A stretch of DNA of 64,000 bases from Dryas octopetala. Taxonomy: Eukaryota; Streptophyta; Magnoliopsida; Rosales; Rosaceae. This document shows, piece by piece, positions 61,146 through 64,000 of the stretch. The notes under the pieces are model-generated. The model saw only the letters and a list, made by a program, of their open reading frames with translations, did no database searches and was not told the origin of the DNA. The position numbers and the translations under genes were made by a program. Each line of letters opens with the position of its first letter. The stretch's first letter is position 1. The stretch is from contig OY992833.1 in NCBI GenBank assembly GCA_963921425.1, positions 25,282,698-25,346,697 on the forward strand. The letters are read 5' to 3'.

Positions 61146-64000
61146 TGAGTAAGAATGGTAGGCCAAACTGGATGCATTAGTTTGGTCCTTGCAATGCTTA
61201 TAATTATCAACTATTTGTTATAACCTTTAACTGAATGCTATCCTGAATTTTGATCTTTCTATATCTAGAGTTGAGCATTCTGTACGGCAGCTTTTAAGTC
61301 ATCGGACATTATACATTCATGATCATGTGTAACCTGTAGAACTCCGATGAACTTTGATAGTCAATGAGAATGTTCTGAAATTGCTTGCTTCTTATGTATG
61401 TCTCGAACGTGAAGCTATTGGTTTTATGGTTGCGTAGGTGCTCTTTATGATTTATCTTAGCTCATTATTAAGAAGAGTCAATGCCACATCCAAGTCTAAA
61501 GCAGAACAAGATTGCATATTCGACTAGGCCTAAATTTGAGGTTGGTTGTCGGAGTTCAGCTCACCTTAAGTTATTTACTTTTAAAAAGTTTTATCAGATG
61601 ACAATTTCCTTGTGGTGAAAATGTTTTTAGGTCTATTGGTTATTTTACTTCTAAATATTGTTCCAACTAAGTGTTTTATGGTCCATGCAAAAGTTAGTTA
61701 TTTAATAAAATTATATCAGTGATATATCATTGCTAATGAAAAGTCTCTACTGGGTTTGAAGGGTTGATGAAATTTGAGTATTTTTCAAAAGGAATCTTTG
61801 TACTTCCAAATTCTCATACAAAATATAATACTGAATTTTGTCATATGATGATGTGGTCCATATTTTATTTATAAGAAAACTGATGTTGGGATGAAATGTG
61901 GACACGAAAACCACCGAAAGAAAGGTTGAAACCTTCCTTCCTAGTCCCTTGTGTAGGTAGAAGGGTAGAAGACTGATTTTGACATTGAAGAAACTAATAC
62001 ATTAGTCTATTTTTCATTTCTGTAAATTTTTCTTTGGCCTGATATTTTCACGTCTGTATATGTCGCTATAACTCATAGAATAGGAAGAGAGATACTTGTG
62101 GCCATTTAGTGATGAGTTTGCCCTTTTACACGCAACCCATGATGCTATTACATGTGCGGTTGCAGGGAAAAATCTTATGTGTTCAGCCAATATGTACGTC
62201 TTGTCTTTTATATAAGATTTATGCAGCAAGAAAATTTAAGATTTTGACATGTTAATGCATCTGTGGATGTTGAAATGTCTCACTTTTCTACCACCAAAAG
62301 GAAGAAAAAACAATAATCTTACTGCATTTTTGGCCCTTCATGATAAAGTTTGTACCTCCTCTAGTCCTCTGCAGTTAGTATTATAGGGCAAAAAGCAAGA
62401 AAAACTACTAATCAGTCATCACTCATCATGGAGGTTGTTGCCGTCCTTTCATATCTGTCAATGAGCTCAGCACATTAATCCTTCAATGCTGGGGCAACCT
62501 TTTGGTTAGGCAACGCGCCAACGCCACAAAACATCATCGACCCATTTAATTCATCTGGGCAGACAATTCACATCTTCTGCAAAACTTGGACCCATTTACC
62601 CTTTAAATTTGTTGTGGCCTTGTGGGTGAGTAGTGGCAAAGGGCAATAGCTGCCGTGTTGGGTTGTATGTCCTTTTGCCAATGGGCACCTACCCACTTAT
62701 TAAGTTCAATAAAATAATACAACTGTTATTTACGCTCATAAACTATTTTCATATATATTAGTGTATTTACTATTTCCTTAAAAAAATTAGTAGGAACCCT
62801 TTATCTTTTGAGATTATTCTGATGCTTTGGATTCCTTTTAGCTGTGTAATTCTGTCTTTCTTACAATTGAATATAGGTTTTACTCTTCACATCATCCTGT
62901 TCATGTCACCTTAGTCTAGTTGGTGTGGAGAGTCCTTTAGAGACCCTTCATTTACAATCGGAGGTCCCCCCACATTAATTTAATTGTGACAGATTTATAT
63001 CTGATTAGACCATGCTATAGAAGTGGTTAAAAAATTGGACATGTCTCTGTTGCATAGATACTAAGCAACCCTTTAAACTTAATTTTGTCCAAGCAAAAAA
63101 CATATAAAAGTGGTTGGTTTTGGAACCGGTCAACATACATAAATTGATAATACATTCCCTGTCTGCTTGGTAATGTTTTCAAAATGTCAAAAATGCCCAT
63201 CCTTGATAGTGACCCATATTGCCCCTAAGCCCTCATATAAGTTTCTAGGACAGGCACGGCAGGGTTTCTTTATGTGATTGACCTAATCAGTTTAGTGTGT
63301 GGTCTACCATGACGGGCTGCCCACGTGATTGACAAATCGAGAACCCAAGTCAGCAATCCACAATCCAATCCAATCCCTCTCTCTCTCTCTCTCTCTCACT
63401 TACTTGCATACCATTTTTTTTTTGTGTGTCATGAAAATGAAATTAAATATAGAAAAAGTGACGTGAAGAACTCCAAAAGCCTTAGGTGATTCTAAACCAC
63501 TGTCACAAGAAACTTTGGTCGGCATTTTTTTTCCTTATCTATTATTTTTTTTTTGTTTCTCCCTTCCTGTTTATAGCATGCCAATAACTCAATTATACAT
63601 AAGCAACCTGATAATCAAGGTTTCTTGGCCAAAAATAAAAAATAAAAAATCAAGGTTTACTATTATGCCGTCCTTTGTCCACCTGAGGTCCGCTTGGCAC
63701 TCTTTAATGGGTTTGTGGCCCATCTTCAAACCTATCTAGCCTATGATATCATATGATCATCATCCATGTCTCATGTTTGTGTAGGACGACAACCTACCTT
63801 GTAGGTTTTGTTCAACATATTTTACATTTTTTTATTTTTCTGAGAATCATATTTTACAAATTGCCCTTTATAATAGTATCAATATTGTAACAAGCACTAA
63901 TTTTTCTTTAGCAGTTAAGATGGCATCTGTTGTATTATGGTGTCTAAAATTGAGAAAATTTTAATGATTTTAGTATTATGTAATTATCATCAAGATAGGG
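61146..64000. other. 3' flank and spacer to the window end
   Basis: The first 250 bp is probably the 3' untranslated region of the small protein gene. The rest is AT-rich, with a CT run at about 63377-63397. No open frame has a recognised domain or exon partners, and I see no complete transposon. Confidence 0.45.

Overview
The window is nuclear DNA of a flowering plant, almost certainly a eudicot. The genes are split by short AT-rich introns with GT-AG borders, the spacers are AT-rich and full of microsatellites, and the small DNA transposons are of plant type. Gene content and order suggest a rosid, possibly Rosaceae; the genus is inference only.

Genes that I could rebuild exon by exon: a CYSTM peptide (916-1506, -), a CFL1-type WW-domain protein (8258-9469, -), a LITAF-domain protein (15734-16351, +), a CONSTANS-LIKE 14/15-type B-box/CCT regulator (22911-25340, +), two secreted SERK-ectodomain-like LRR proteins (26215-27845, + and 34523-36554, +) with a broken sister between them (28290-29948, +), an At2g33490-type BAR-like/proline-rich protein (37463-43021, -), mitochondrial pyruvate dehydrogenase E1 beta (47051-50165, -), a tRNA-Leu(UAG) (57625-57704, +) and a small basic protein of unknown function (59550-61145, +). 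Two fragments of host genes, from CRM-domain and NAC families, lie at 51.4-52.6 kb.

CYSTM, CFL1, COL14-type and At2g33490-type genes stand in the order I recall for Arabidopsis At2g33520, 33510, 33500 and 33490. This block is therefore ancestral. The LITAF gene, the LRR cluster and many transposons sit inside it.

The spacers hold small non-autonomous DNA transposons. Five show target-site duplications of 9 bp (Mutator-like) or longer-armed relatives: two are long fold-back elements (6000-7117 and 11735-12995) and three are short (7218-7589, 33585-33979, 56515-56819). Two hAT-like elements have 8-bp duplications (30577-31570, and 44975-45649 nested in another MITE). There is also a poly-A retroposon with a 17-bp duplication (14166-14707) and a three-LTR TRIM array inside an intron of the LRR pseudogene.

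I found no operon-like, CRISPR or viral coding system. The most unusual structures are the fold-back Mutator-like pair with a shared core, the mosaic of gene fragments and hairpin repeats at 51.4-53.4 kb, and the LRR cluster, whose two upstream members share a recoded C-terminus.
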